A stretch of DNA of 64,000 nucleotides from JAEUHO01 sp046350655 (GTDB lineage: Bacteria > Planctomycetota > PLA2 > JAEUHO01), in contig JAXMAB010000004.1 of assembly GCA_046350655.1 (NCBI GenBank), forward strand, positions 806,001-870,000, given 5' to 3'. The notes under the pieces are model-generated. The model searched no databases, had not been told where the DNA came from, and saw only the letters and a list, made by a program, of their open reading frames with translations. This document shows, one piece after another, positions 32,248 through 40,323 of this stretch. Every line of letters starts with the position of its first letter. The first letter of the stretch is position 1. Position numbers and translations under genes: made by a program.

Positions 32248-33251
32248 GCCTCGGCGGGCTGCGCGACGGGCTGCTGTGCGCCGCGGGCCTGCCCGCGTGG
32301 GCGCGGCGCCGCCGTCGCCGGGACCTCACGATCCTGATGTATCACGGCGTGGTGGCGCGCCCGCTCGAGGTCGAGTGCTGGCACCAGCTGCCCGTGGACG
32401 CGTTCGCGCGGCAGATGGCGTGGGTCGCGCGGCGGTACGCGGTGCTGCCGCTCGAGGAGGCGCTCGAGCGCCTGGCCGCGGGCACGCTGCCCGACCACGC
32501 GCTCGCGCTCACGTTCGACGACGGGTACCGCAACGTGCGCACGGTCGCGGGCCCGGTCCTCGCCGCCCACGGGCTCCACGCGACGGTCTTCCTCGTCACC
32601 GACCTCGTGGGGACCGACGAGGTCGTGTGGCCGGACCGGCTCTACCTCGCGTTCGCGCGCACGTCCGCCGCGTCGGTGGACGTGCCCGACCTCGGGCTGC
32701 CGCGGTGCGCGCTCGGGGGTCCGGACCGCAAGGCCCGCGCGTACGCGACGGCCGTCCGCGCGCTCAAGGGCCTGCCCGTCGCCGAGAAGGACGCGCGCCT
32801 GGCCGCGCTCCTCGCGGCGCTCGGCCGGCCGGGGCCCGAGGAGCCGGGCGAGTTCCGGATGCTCGGCTGGGACGAGGTGGACGCCATGCGCCGCGAGGGC
32901 CGGTTCGGCTTCGCGGGCCACTCCACCCGGCACGAGATCCTCGCGCGGATGCCCGACGGGCAGGTCGCCGCGGCCATCGGTCGGTCGCACGAGGTGGTCG
33001 CGACGCGCACCGGGCACGTGCCGACGGTGTTCGCGTACCCGAACGGCCGCGCGATGGACTTCGACGACCGGGCCCGCGCGGCCCTCGGGCACCTCGGGGT
33101 GCGGTTCGCGCTCTCGACGATCGACGGCTTCAACGACGCGACGACGGACCGGCTGGCGCTCGAGCGGATCTCCGTGGGCGCCGACCTCTCGTTCGCACGC
33201 TTCCGCCTCCTGACGAGCGGCGCGGTCGCGCTGCTCCGCGGCCGGCGATGA
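32244..33251 (+). CDS. polysaccharide deacetylase (NodB homology)
   Basis: A 335-residue carbohydrate esterase 4 protein. It shows TILMYHGVV, the metal/catalytic motif LALTFDDGYRNVR, the His pair in GFAGHSTRHEIL, and PTVFAYPNGRAMDF near the C-terminus. A large insertion (about residues 120-205) between motif 1 and the His pair is typical of some exopolysaccharide-locus members. The enzyme removes N- or O-acetyl groups from sugars. No clear signal peptide is seen, the N-terminus being short and basic (WARRRRRRDL), so location is unclear. GTG 32244 overlaps the glycosyltransferase stop; its own TGA overlaps the next ATG. Confidence 0.88.
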   Translation: MSLGGLRDGLLCAAGLPAWARRRRRRDLTILMYHGVVARPLEVECWHQLPVDAFARQMAWVARRYAVLPLEEALERLAAGTLPDHALALTFDDGYRNVRTVAGPVLAAHGLHATVFLVTDLVGTDEVVWPDRLYLAFARTSAASVDVPDLGLPRCALGGPDRKARAYATAVRALKGLPVAEKDARLAALLAALGRPGPEEPGEFRMLGWDEVDAMRREGRFGFAGHSTRHEILARMPDGQVAAAIGRSHEVVATRTGHVPTVFAYPNGRAMDFDDRARAALGHLGVRFALSTIDGFNDATTDRLALERISVGADLSFARFRLLTSGAVALLRGRR

Positions 33252-33514
33252 AGCGGCGGCCGGCTCCCTCCCGGGCCCGCACGCTCCACGCGGACGGCAC
33301 CCCGTGCCTCGAGGGGACGCGCCGCGTGCCGCGCGGGTTCACGCCCTGCTGCGCCGCGTTCGACCGGCTGACCCGGAACTGCATCGCCGACCTGCGGGTC
33401 GAGTGGTGGACGCGGCACCGCCGCTGGTTCCTCCGGGTGCCCGCGTCGACCGCCACGACGGGCCTCGAGGTCCGGTTCTGTCCCCACTGTGGCTCGCGGC
33501 TCGGCGCGCGCTGA
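33248..33514 (+). CDS. small protein with a C-terminal CPxCG zinc-binding motif
   Basis: An 88-residue protein of unknown function. It is basic at the N-terminus and contains four more cysteines upstream (TPCLEG, TPCCAAF, RNCIAD). It ends EVRFCPHCGSRLGAR, a rubredoxin-type knuckle. The central region LRVEWWTRHRRWFLRVP is aromatic and basic. ATG 33248 overlaps the deacetylase stop as ATGA, so it belongs to the same operon. I do not recognise the family beyond the zinc-knuckle ending. A redox or metal-binding accessory role is only a guess. Confidence 0.7.
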   Translation: MKRRPAPSRARTLHADGTPCLEGTRRVPRGFTPCCAAFDRLTRNCIADLRVEWWTRHRRWFLRVPASTATTGLEVRFCPHCGSRLGAR

Positions 33515-33537
33515 CCCTTCGGCCCCTCCCGCCATCG

Positions 33538-33872
33538 AGACGCGCCATCCGGTGCCGGACACCGTTTGGCGCGTCTGCCGGCGGCGGCCGATCCGCCAAT
33601 AGATGCCGGTCGATTACTGGCGGGTCGATCCGCCAATAGATGCCGGTCGTCTATTGGCGGAACGGCGGCGGGCGGAGTGTCGGCCAGCGGGACTCGCGGT
33701 CCCCCGTGCTGGTTCCGCCATTGGGTGCCGGTCCCAATTTGGCGGAACCAACCGCCGGCGGTCGATCCGCCAATAGACGCCGGTCGATTACTGGCGGGTT
33801 GATCCGCCAATAGATGCCGGTCGATTACTGGCGGGTCGATCCGCCAATACATGCCGGTCAATGATTGGCGGA
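33538..33872. repeat. family 3 hairpin cluster, seven units
   Basis: Seven inverted repeats start near 33538, 33590, 33627, 33711, 33764, 33801 and 33838. Adjacent units have a 37-bp period. Six keep TGCCGG in the loop; the 33764 unit has CGCCGG. The stem differs between units: CCGCCAATAGA with its exact complement (12 bp at 33629-33661), GGTTCCGCCA with TGGCGGAACC, and AGACGCGCCA with TGGCGCGTCT. No gene is present between 33515 and 33956. Family 2 half-arms occur at about 33687 and 33897. The cluster lies between the end of the zinc-knuckle operon and the end of the CAP-domain gene, that is, between two convergent 3' ends. Confidence 0.9.
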
Positions 33873-33956
33873 CCGGCGGCGGGCGGAGGGACGGCCGGCG
33901 GGCCTCGCGGTCCCGGGAGGGCGACTGCGCCGGGGGATCCGGCGAGTTCCGGCGAG

Positions 33957-34496
33957 CTACGGCGTCAGGAAGTCCTGCACCCACCAGGGGCCGTCCACGC
34001 CCGTGTGGACGCCGACGCCGAGGTAGCGGTAGGTGGGGTTCAGGATGTTGGCCCGGTGGCCGGGGGAGTTCATCCACGCGTCCATGACGGAGATGGGGTC
34101 GTGCTGGCCGCGGGCGATGTTCTCGCCCCAGCCGCGACCGCCGAGGCCGACCTGCGCGAGGCGGGTGCCGGGGGACTCGCCGTCGGGGTTGTCGTGGTCG
34201 AAGAAGTCGCGGACGTCCATGTCGACGGCGTGGTCGTAGGCCGCGGCGGCCGCGGGCTCGAGCCAGGCGACGGGCTCGATGCCGCGGCTCGCGCGCTCGT
34301 CGTTGACCAGGGCGAGGACCTGCTCCGCGAGCGTGCGCTCGCTGGCGGACATCGTCGCGGCCGGGGGGGAGCCGCCCCCGCCGTTGCCGAGCGCCTTGTC
34401 GATCGCGTCGATCCCGCCGACGCCGCACCCGGGGAGCGCGGCGAGCAGGGCGACGGGGAGCAACCAGCGGACCAGCGCGGACCGGAGACGGCGCAT
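33957..34496 (-). CDS. CAP/SCP-domain lipoprotein
   Basis: A 179-residue secreted protein. The signal RSALVRWLLPVALLAALPGC gives a lipidated Cys near residue 24, followed by a Gly-rich spacer. The CAP domain shows LVNDERASRGIEPV, AAAAYDHAVDMDVRDFFDHDNPDGESPGTRL, GWGENIARGQHDP, MDAWMNSPGHRANILNPTYRYLGVGVH and WVQDFL. The conserved His and Glu residues of the CAP cavity are present. Bacterial CAP proteins are found on the cell surface, and their activity is not settled. ATG 34496 begins at a typical basic signal sequence. Confidence 0.9.
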   Translation of the reverse strand: MRRLRSALVRWLLPVALLAALPGCGVGGIDAIDKALGNGGGGSPPAATMSASERTLAEQVLALVNDERASRGIEPVAWLEPAAAAAYDHAVDMDVRDFFDHDNPDGESPGTRLAQVGLGGRGWGENIARGQHDPISVMDAWMNSPGHRANILNPTYRYLGVGVHTGVDGPWWVQDFLTP

Positions 34497-34522
34497 CGGG
34501 ACCTCGGGACCCCCTCAGCAGC

Positions 34523-35650
34523 CTATCGGCCGGGGAGCCCCGGCGGATGAAGCGAGTCGAACAGGGTCTCGAGGGCGGCGACCTGGCGGGGGGCGTCGTA
34601 GCGGTCCCGGACCCGGGCCGAGGCGGCGGCGGCGAGGCGCGCGCGGCGGGCGGGGTCGCGGAGGAGGGCGACGAGGGCGTCGGCGAGCGCCGCGGGGTCG
34701 CCGGGGGGGACGAGGTCGCCGCAGGCGCCGTCGCCGAGGGCGTCCGGGACGCCGCCGACGCGGGTGGCGCAGACGGGGACCCCCGCGGCCATGGCCTCGA
34801 GGACGGCCAGCGGGAGGCCCTCGCGGTGGGAGGGCAGGACGAAGACGTCGGCGGCGCCGAGGCAGCGGGCGGGGTCGGTGCGCCAGCCGGCGAAGACGAC
34901 GCGGCCGGCGGGGAGGGCGGACGCCGCGCGCCGCAGGTCGGCCTCGAGCACGCCGTCGCCGACGAGGACGAGGCGGGCGGACGGGACGGCGTCGGCGACC
35001 GCGCGGAACGCGTCGAGCAGGACGGGGTGGCCCTTCTCGGGGCTGAAACGGCCGAGCGCGACGACGGCGAGGTCGGCGGGCGCGAGGCCCCACGCGGCGC
35101 GCAGGTCGGCGCGCCCGTCGGCGGCCTCGGCCGCGACCGCGGCGACGTCGACGGCGTTCTCGACGAGGTGGACGCGGTCGGCGGGCACGCCGGCGGCGAG
35201 GAGCGCGTCGCGGGTCGCGGCGCTGACGGCGACGACGGCGGCGACGCGGCGCAGCAGGCGGCGGTCGACCGCCTCGAAGAACGCGACCTTGCGGTCCTCG
35301 GCGGTGTAGCCGTGGACCACGGCCGCGCGGGGGAGGCCGGTCCGGCGCGCGGCGGCGGCCAGCACGAGGTTGGCCTTGTAGTCGTGCCCGACGAGGACCT
35401 CGGCGCCGGTGCGCGCGATCACCTCGCGCAGGCGGCCGACGATGCGGGGGTCGTAGGAGCCGGCCTGCGGGATCACGACGGTCTCGACGCCGCGCGCGGC
35501 GAGCGCCTCGGCGAACGCGCTCGTCGCGCCGGGGCGCGCGAAGGTCGCGACGACCGGCCGCGTGCGGCGCGCGCGCGCGGCCTGCTCGACGACGAGGCGC
35601 TCGGGGCCGCCGAAGCGGTCCGAGTTGCGCACGTGGAGGACGCGGGTCAC
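34523..35650 (-). CDS. GT4-type glycosyltransferase
   Basis: A 375-residue GT-B enzyme. Segments: RVLHVRNSDRFGGPERLVVEQ, VLVGHDYKANLVLAAAARRTG, VVAVSAATRDALLAAGV, VHLVENAVDV, VVALGRFSPEKGHPVLLDAFRAV, RLVLVGDGVLEADLR and DVFVLPSHREGLPLAVLEAMAAGVPVCATRVGGVPD with the E-x7-E donor motif. The S-P-E-K-G loop is characteristic of GT4. It is probably at the cytoplasmic face of the inner membrane. GTG start 35650. The gene precedes the CAP lipoprotein on the same strand with a 26-bp gap, but they need not work together. Confidence 0.9.
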   Translation of the reverse strand: MTRVLHVRNSDRFGGPERLVVEQAARARRTRPVVATFARPGATSAFAEALAARGVETVVIPQAGSYDPRIVGRLREVIARTGAEVLVGHDYKANLVLAAAARRTGLPRAAVVHGYTAEDRKVAFFEAVDRRLLRRVAAVVAVSAATRDALLAAGVPADRVHLVENAVDVAAVAAEAADGRADLRAAWGLAPADLAVVALGRFSPEKGHPVLLDAFRAVADAVPSARLVLVGDGVLEADLRRAASALPAGRVVFAGWRTDPARCLGAADVFVLPSHREGLPLAVLEAMAAGVPVCATRVGGVPDALGDGACGDLVPPGDPAALADALVALLRDPARRARLAAAASARVRDRYDAPRQVAALETLFDSLHPPGLPGR

Positions 35651-35681
35651 GCCGGCGCCCCGCGGCGGGGCCCGACGCGCG

Positions 35682-37973
35682 TCACGGGCCGCGGTCCTCG
35701 GGGCCGGTCGTCGTCCCCGCGGGCGCGGACGGCGTCGAGGCGTTGCCGCCGCGGTCGAACGCGGTCACCGTGACCGAGGCCGGCGCGCCCGGCGCGAGGC
35801 CCGCGACGAACGCCTCGTTCACGTCGCTCACGAGGACCGGCTCGCCGCCGAGCGCGACGAGGTAGCCCGCGACGCCCGACGGGTCGGCGGCGGGGTCCCA
35901 CCGGACGTACACGCGCGACGCCGAGACGCGGAGCGCGACGACGCCCGACGGCGCGGCGGGGGGCGTCGTGTCCGGCGTGGCCGTGCCGGCGGCGAGGTCC
36001 ACGCGGAGGAGCGTGCGGCGGTCCACCGTGACCTGCCCGACGAAGCCGCCGACGCCCGCCTTGTTCACCGACACGCTGAACGGGTTGCGCCCGTTCGCCA
36101 CGGGCCCGTTGACGACCTCGTGGGCGACGACGGCGCCGGCCGCGTAGCCGGCCGCGTCGGTCGTCGCGGTGAAGGCGGTGGCGCCGTTCTTGTCGCGGAC
36201 GGTGACCGCGGCGCCGCCGACGGGCGCCCCGCCCCCGTCGACGGCGAGGACCCCGAGGGTCCACTCGCGCGTGCTCGCGTACGGGCCCGCGCCGCCCCAC
36301 TGGTCCACCGCGAGGAGGTCCTCGGTGGTGACGGGGTCGAGGAGGCGGTGCTCGGGCGAGGTCAGCGTGTCGCTGTTGTCGAAGTACTCGAAGAGGAACG
36401 GGTGCGCCGTGCCCAGCGAGAGGTCGCGGACCCACACGTTGTCGCGCAGCAGCCCGCCGCGGCGCGCGCCCCACGACCGGTCGATCAGCCGGTCGGTCGC
36501 GCGGAACACGTTGCGGCGCAGCGTGACGCCGTTCGGCGACGAGACCGTCCCCGACGACCACTCGAGCGCGTGGCCGCGGAGCGCCGGCGTCGTGGAGATC
36601 GCGTGGATGCGGTTCTGCTCGATCACGACGCCCGTCGTGCCCTCGAGGTCGAGGTCGAGGGCGCGCACCTCGCCGTGGGTCGGGTCGGCGGTCCCGACGA
36701 CGAAGTTCCGGTCGATGCGCGTGCCGGTGGCGCCCTCGAGCTTGATGCCGTGCACCCAGTGGAAGTCGGGGTACTCGGCGTTGGGCTGGTCCTGGACGCG
36801 CAGCACGTTGTCGTGGACGCGGCACGACGTGCCGGAGCCGTCCACGCCGTCGAGGTGGACGCCGCGCGACTCGCCGGCGCCCTCGTTCTCGAACACGTCC
36901 ACCGCCGGCTTGTAGACGCCGAACATGTAGCCGTTGGCGACCAGCGCCTTCGTGCCGATCACGCGGTTGTGGTGGACCGTGGCCTCGCCCGTGGTGGCGT
37001 TGCCCTGGAGCTTGAGGCCCCACTGCGGGCTCGCGAGCACGAGGTTGTGGTCGAGCTGCACGGCCTTCGTGACGCTCTCGACGAAGATCGCGGCGACGCC
37101 CGGGTACGACCGGTTCGTCACGACCTGCGTCTCGCACCGCACGGTGTTGTGGTCGACGCGCACGTCGCCCGTCGGCCCGTCGCCGATCACGATGCCGGAC
37201 GCGTCGGCCCCGCGGACCGTCACGTCGAGCCACGCGATGCGCAGGTGGTGCCCGCCGCGGAACCACACGCCGTGCGAGGCCGCGGCGTTCGCCGCGCCCT
37301 GCACGATCCGGCCGTTGCGCACCGTGATCGTGCCCGTGTTGTAGAGGAACTCGCTGTAGACGCCGTAGCTCGTGCCGGCGGCGGTCCCGTAGGTCACGGT
37401 GCGGCCGCCGAGGTCGAGGACGACGTCGCGCGCGGCCACGACGAACGCGGTGCCCGGCGTCGTCACGTCCTGCGTCAGGAGGTACGTCGCGCCGTCCTGC
37501 GACAGCGTCGCGGGGCCCGTGAGCGCGATCGCGTTGCCCGGGGCGGTCGGCGCCCCGCCCGGAACGCGGCACGCGACCGCGAACCCGAACGGCGACGTCG
37601 TGGCGCCGCGCACCACCTCGACGGCGAACTGCAGCGTCTGCGCGGCCTCGAGGCCCGTCAGCACAATGGTCTCGGCCGTGCCCGGCGCGCCGGGCGTGAC
37701 GCCGTGGGGGACGACCGTCGCCGCGGCCGCGTCCGCGCTCGTCTCGATGTGGCGCACGCGGCTGCGCACGACGTACGCCGTGGCCTGCGGGGAGGGGGCC
37801 GTGAACCGCAGCACGACGCTCCCCGCGCTCGCGCCGGGCGACGCGGTCAGGTCCGGCGTCTCGAGGCCCGGCACGACGACCGGCGGGGGGGGCGGCGGTC
37901 CGCCGCCTCCTCCGCCGCCGCCGCCCCCTCCGCCGCCGCACGCGACGACGAGCCCCAGCGCCAGCGCGGCGAT
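35682..37973 (-). CDS. right-handed beta-helix lipoprotein with fibronectin III-like ends; start unresolved
   Basis: The frame encodes a lipobox (IAALALGLVVAC), poly-Gly and poly-Pro, an N-terminal Fn3-like domain (PDLTASPGASAGSVVLRFTAP), a long parallel beta-helix with repeated N-x-V/I and G-I-V turns, and a second Fn3-like domain (PAAPSGVVALRVSASRVYVRWDP). Such proteins bind or cleave surface polysaccharide. No ATG, GTG or TTG lies in frame upstream of the lipobox; an in-frame TGA is 57 bp before it. The boundary given is the ATC at 37973. The first ordinary start in frame is GTG 37874, after the lipobox. An ATG at 38029 is one base out of frame, so an indel is likely. Confidence 0.7.
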   Translation of the reverse strand: MAALALGLVVACGGGGGGGGGGGGGPPPPPPVVVPGLETPDLTASPGASAGSVVLRFTAPSPQATAYVVRSRVRHIETSADAAAATVVPHGVTPGAPGTAETIVLTGLEAAQTLQFAVEVVRGATTSPFGFAVACRVPGGAPTAPGNAIALTGPATLSQDGATYLLTQDVTTPGTAFVVAARDVVLDLGGRTVTYGTAAGTSYGVYSEFLYNTGTITVRNGRIVQGAANAAASHGVWFRGGHHLRIAWLDVTVRGADASGIVIGDGPTGDVRVDHNTVRCETQVVTNRSYPGVAAIFVESVTKAVQLDHNLVLASPQWGLKLQGNATTGEATVHHNRVIGTKALVANGYMFGVYKPAVDVFENEGAGESRGVHLDGVDGSGTSCRVHDNVLRVQDQPNAEYPDFHWVHGIKLEGATGTRIDRNFVVGTADPTHGEVRALDLDLEGTTGVVIEQNRIHAISTTPALRGHALEWSSGTVSSPNGVTLRRNVFRATDRLIDRSWGARRGGLLRDNVWVRDLSLGTAHPFLFEYFDNSDTLTSPEHRLLDPVTTEDLLAVDQWGGAGPYASTREWTLGVLAVDGGGAPVGGAAVTVRDKNGATAFTATTDAAGYAAGAVVAHEVVNGPVANGRNPFSVSVNKAGVGGFVGQVTVDRRTLLRVDLAAGTATPDTTPPAAPSGVVALRVSASRVYVRWDPAADPSGVAGYLVALGGEPVLVSDVNEAFVAGLAPGAPASVTVTAFDRGGNASTPSAPAGTTTGPEDRGP

Positions 37974-38932
37974 GCCGCCGAGCGGCGCGCGGCGGCGGGG
38001 ACGACGGGGACGGGTTCGACGGGTCGCATCGGGTCAGGATAGCCCCGCCGCGGCGGGCGCGGCCGGGTCGTACGCCGAGGCCCGGGGTCGAGCCCCGCGA
38101 GCACCTCGCCCATGGTGCCGAACGGTATCGCGTCGAGGAGCGCCGCGAGCCGGTCCCGCATGCGCTCGAGGTTGAGGGTGTGGCGGAACCGCGCGCGCCA
38201 CGGCGCCGCCGCGAGGCGCGGCTGGTCCGGGTCGAGCTCCCACGGGTGCAGGTAGACGACCGTCGGGACCCCGGCCTGGTTCTCGTGACGCAAGGCCCGG
38301 CGCATGACGGGTCCGGGCAGGAGCCGCATCCAGCCCCCGCCCGCGACGGGCAGGTTGCGGCCGAGCACGCGCCGCGTGGTCATCGGGAACTCCCAGATCG
38401 AGCGCCCGTCGGCGCCGGTCAGCACCACGGGATGGCGCGGGAAGTCCGGGATGCCGTAGCGGTCGTGGCGCACGGGGAAGACGCTGCTCGAGAACGTGTA
38501 GCCCTCGTCGCGCAGCACGTCGAACACCCAGAGGTTCTCGCGGGCCACCGAGAACGACGGCGCGCGGTACCCCTTCGGCACGACGCCGCACGCGGCGGTG
38601 ATCGCCGCCGCCGCGCGCCGCAGGTCGGCCCGGAACGTCTCCGGCGTGAACGTCGTCGCGAGCCGGTGGTCGAAGCCGTGCGAGGCGACCTCGTGGCCGC
38701 GCGCCGCGATCTCGCGCAGCAGCGCGGGGTGGCGCTCGGCGACCCAGCCGAGGCAGAAGAACGTCGCCCGCACGCGCTTCGCGGCGAGCAGGTCGAGCAC
38801 GAGCCCCGTGTTCCGCACGACGCGCGACGCGTACCGGGGCCAGTCCTCGCGGCGCACGACGGCCTCGAAGCCCGAGACCTGGTACCAGTCCTCGACGTCG
38901 ACGGTGAAGGCGTTGCGGACGGGAGCGGTCAC
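37847..38932 (-). CDS. polysaccharide deacetylase, XrtA/PEP-CTERM type (DUF3473-like)
   Basis: An open frame of 361 residues, of which about the first 300 are the enzyme. Start NAFTVDVEDWYQVSGFE with the catalytic D-V-E-D-W, VRATFFCLGWVAERHP, the metal ligands in HEVASHGFDHR, KGYRAPSFSV and YLHPWELDPDQPRL. These are hallmarks of deacetylases in exosortase-linked exopolysaccharide loci. The real C-terminus should fall near GEVLAGLDPGPRR. The last 60 residues are low-complexity and overlap the signal-peptide region of the beta-helix lipoprotein in another frame, which suggests an indel near 37980-38100. GTG 38932 overlaps the O-antigen ligase stop. Confidence 0.85.
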   Translation of the reverse strand: MTAPVRNAFTVDVEDWYQVSGFEAVVRREDWPRYASRVVRNTGLVLDLLAAKRVRATFFCLGWVAERHPALLREIAARGHEVASHGFDHRLATTFTPETFRADLRRAAAAITAACGVVPKGYRAPSFSVARENLWVFDVLRDEGYTFSSSVFPVRHDRYGIPDFPRHPVVLTGADGRSIWEFPMTTRRVLGRNLPVAGGGWMRLLPGPVMRRALRHENQAGVPTVVYLHPWELDPDQPRLAAAPWRARFRHTLNLERMRDRLAALLDAIPFGTMGEVLAGLDPGPRRTTRPRPPRRGYPDPMRPVEPVPVVPAAARRSAASPRWRWGSSSRAAAEGAAAAEEAADRRPPRRSSCRASRRRT

Positions 38933-40323
38933 GGCGGGTCTCCGGCGGCGTCGCGGTCGATCGGGTCGCCCGCCTCCGTCGCGCGGACCGCGACGGCGAG
39001 CAGGGCGGGGAGGAGGTACCAGGCCAGGCGGTCCACGTTGTGGGCGCCGAGCCCGGAGACGAGGAGGAGCACGAGCGTGAAGGGCACGACCCACGCGAGG
39101 TCGCGGACGGCGGCGTCCCACGGGTCGGCGCTCGCGGCGAGGCGCCGGCGCGTGCGGAACGAGAACACGAACGCGGCGGCGAGGTATCCCACGAACGGCA
39201 CGAGCCCGGCGAGGCCGTACGTCGCGACCACCTGCCCGGTCAGGTTGTGCGGCATGAGCCGGTCGCCGTCGACGCGGCGCATGCGGTACGCGGGCCAGCA
39301 GCCGGGGCCGACGCCGGTGAGCGGGTTCTCGGCGAACATCCGGAACGCGATCCTGTACCCCTCGATGCGACCGACGGTGCTGCTCTCCTTCGTGTAGGTC
39401 TTCGAGGAGAGGATCGACGAGTAGCGGTCGAGGGCCTCGTCGGTCTGGCTGGACGCGAGCCAGACGCCGAGGCCCACGAGCGCGACGGCGAGGCCGAGCT
39501 TGACCTTGCGGCTCGGGAGCATGACGAGCGCGAACAGCACGTTGAGGATGTGGAGGACGAGGCCCGACCGGCTGTGGGTCTGGATCGCGCAGTAGGTCGC
39601 GAGGAGCCCGTAGACGACGACGCAGAGGCGCAGGAACAGCAGGCGCGTGCGGACGGCGCACCAGGTCAGGATCGGCAGCGAGAACGCGATGGTGCCGGCG
39701 AACGAGTTCGGGTCCGACACCGAGAGCCCGGCGCCCATCATGCGCGAGACGCCCATCGTGAACTGGTGCTTCCCGTTCAGGTACTCCATGAACGAGCGCA
39801 GGAGGTAGAGGCCGCTGCCGGCGGCGAGCACGAGCACCGTGAGGACGAACTCGCGGCGCGTTCGCACGATCACGAGCACGAGCACGTACGACAGCATGAT
39901 CGTCGTCATCTCGATCTGGACGTCCTTGGCGACCTGCGGCTCGAACGCCCACAGCGCCGAGAAGGCCCCGCCCACGAGGAACGCGACGTACCAGGCCGTC
40001 GTCGCGCGGTGCGCGGGCGCGACCTCGCCGCGCACGCGCTCGCGCGTGAGGATCCGCACGCCGGCGACCGTCAGCGCCACCGCGCCGAGCAGGAGGCGGG
40101 GGCGGAAGCGGCCGACGGCGGGCCACTCCTCGTCGAAGAACGTGACCTGCAGCAGCAGGTAGCCGAGGAGCGCGAGGAACGGCCCCGACAGGCCGCGCAT
40201 CGACGTGGAGGCGAAGGCGAAGAACCCGCGGTGGCCGCCGGGCCTCGCGTGCCCCTCGACCGGGTCGCGCTCCGGAGGGGGGGCCGGAGGGGGCAGCACC
40301 GTCCAGGAGGCGTCCCCGCTCAC
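38929..40323 (-). CDS. O-antigen ligase/polymerase family membrane protein
   Basis: A 464-residue polytopic inner-membrane protein with about ten hydrophobic helices (for example GPFLALLGYLLLQVTF, TTIMLSYVLVLVIV, VLLATYCAIQTHSRSG, LGLAVALVGLGVWLA). The large periplasmic loop holds RIEGYRIAFRMFAENPLTGVGPGCWPAY and HNLTGQVVATYGLAG, the Wzy_C-type H-N-x pattern of WaaL/Wzy proteins. It would polymerise or ligate polysaccharide at the periplasmic side. GTG 40323 overlaps the flippase stop. The first 45 residues are Pro-rich and contain VEGHARPGG, from a family 2 half-arm; a shorter start at ATG 40200 (MRGLSGPF) is possible. Confidence 0.88.
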   Translation of the reverse strand: MSGDASWTVLPPPAPPPERDPVEGHARPGGHRGFFAFASTSMRGLSGPFLALLGYLLLQVTFFDEEWPAVGRFRPRLLLGAVALTVAGVRILTRERVRGEVAPAHRATTAWYVAFLVGGAFSALWAFEPQVAKDVQIEMTTIMLSYVLVLVIVRTRREFVLTVLVLAAGSGLYLLRSFMEYLNGKHQFTMGVSRMMGAGLSVSDPNSFAGTIAFSLPILTWCAVRTRLLFLRLCVVVYGLLATYCAIQTHSRSGLVLHILNVLFALVMLPSRKVKLGLAVALVGLGVWLASSQTDEALDRYSSILSSKTYTKESSTVGRIEGYRIAFRMFAENPLTGVGPGCWPAYRMRRVDGDRLMPHNLTGQVVATYGLAGLVPFVGYLAAAFVFSFRTRRRLAASADPWDAAVRDLAWVVPFTLVLLLVSGLGAHNVDRLAWYLLPALLAVAVRATEAGDPIDRDAAGDPP

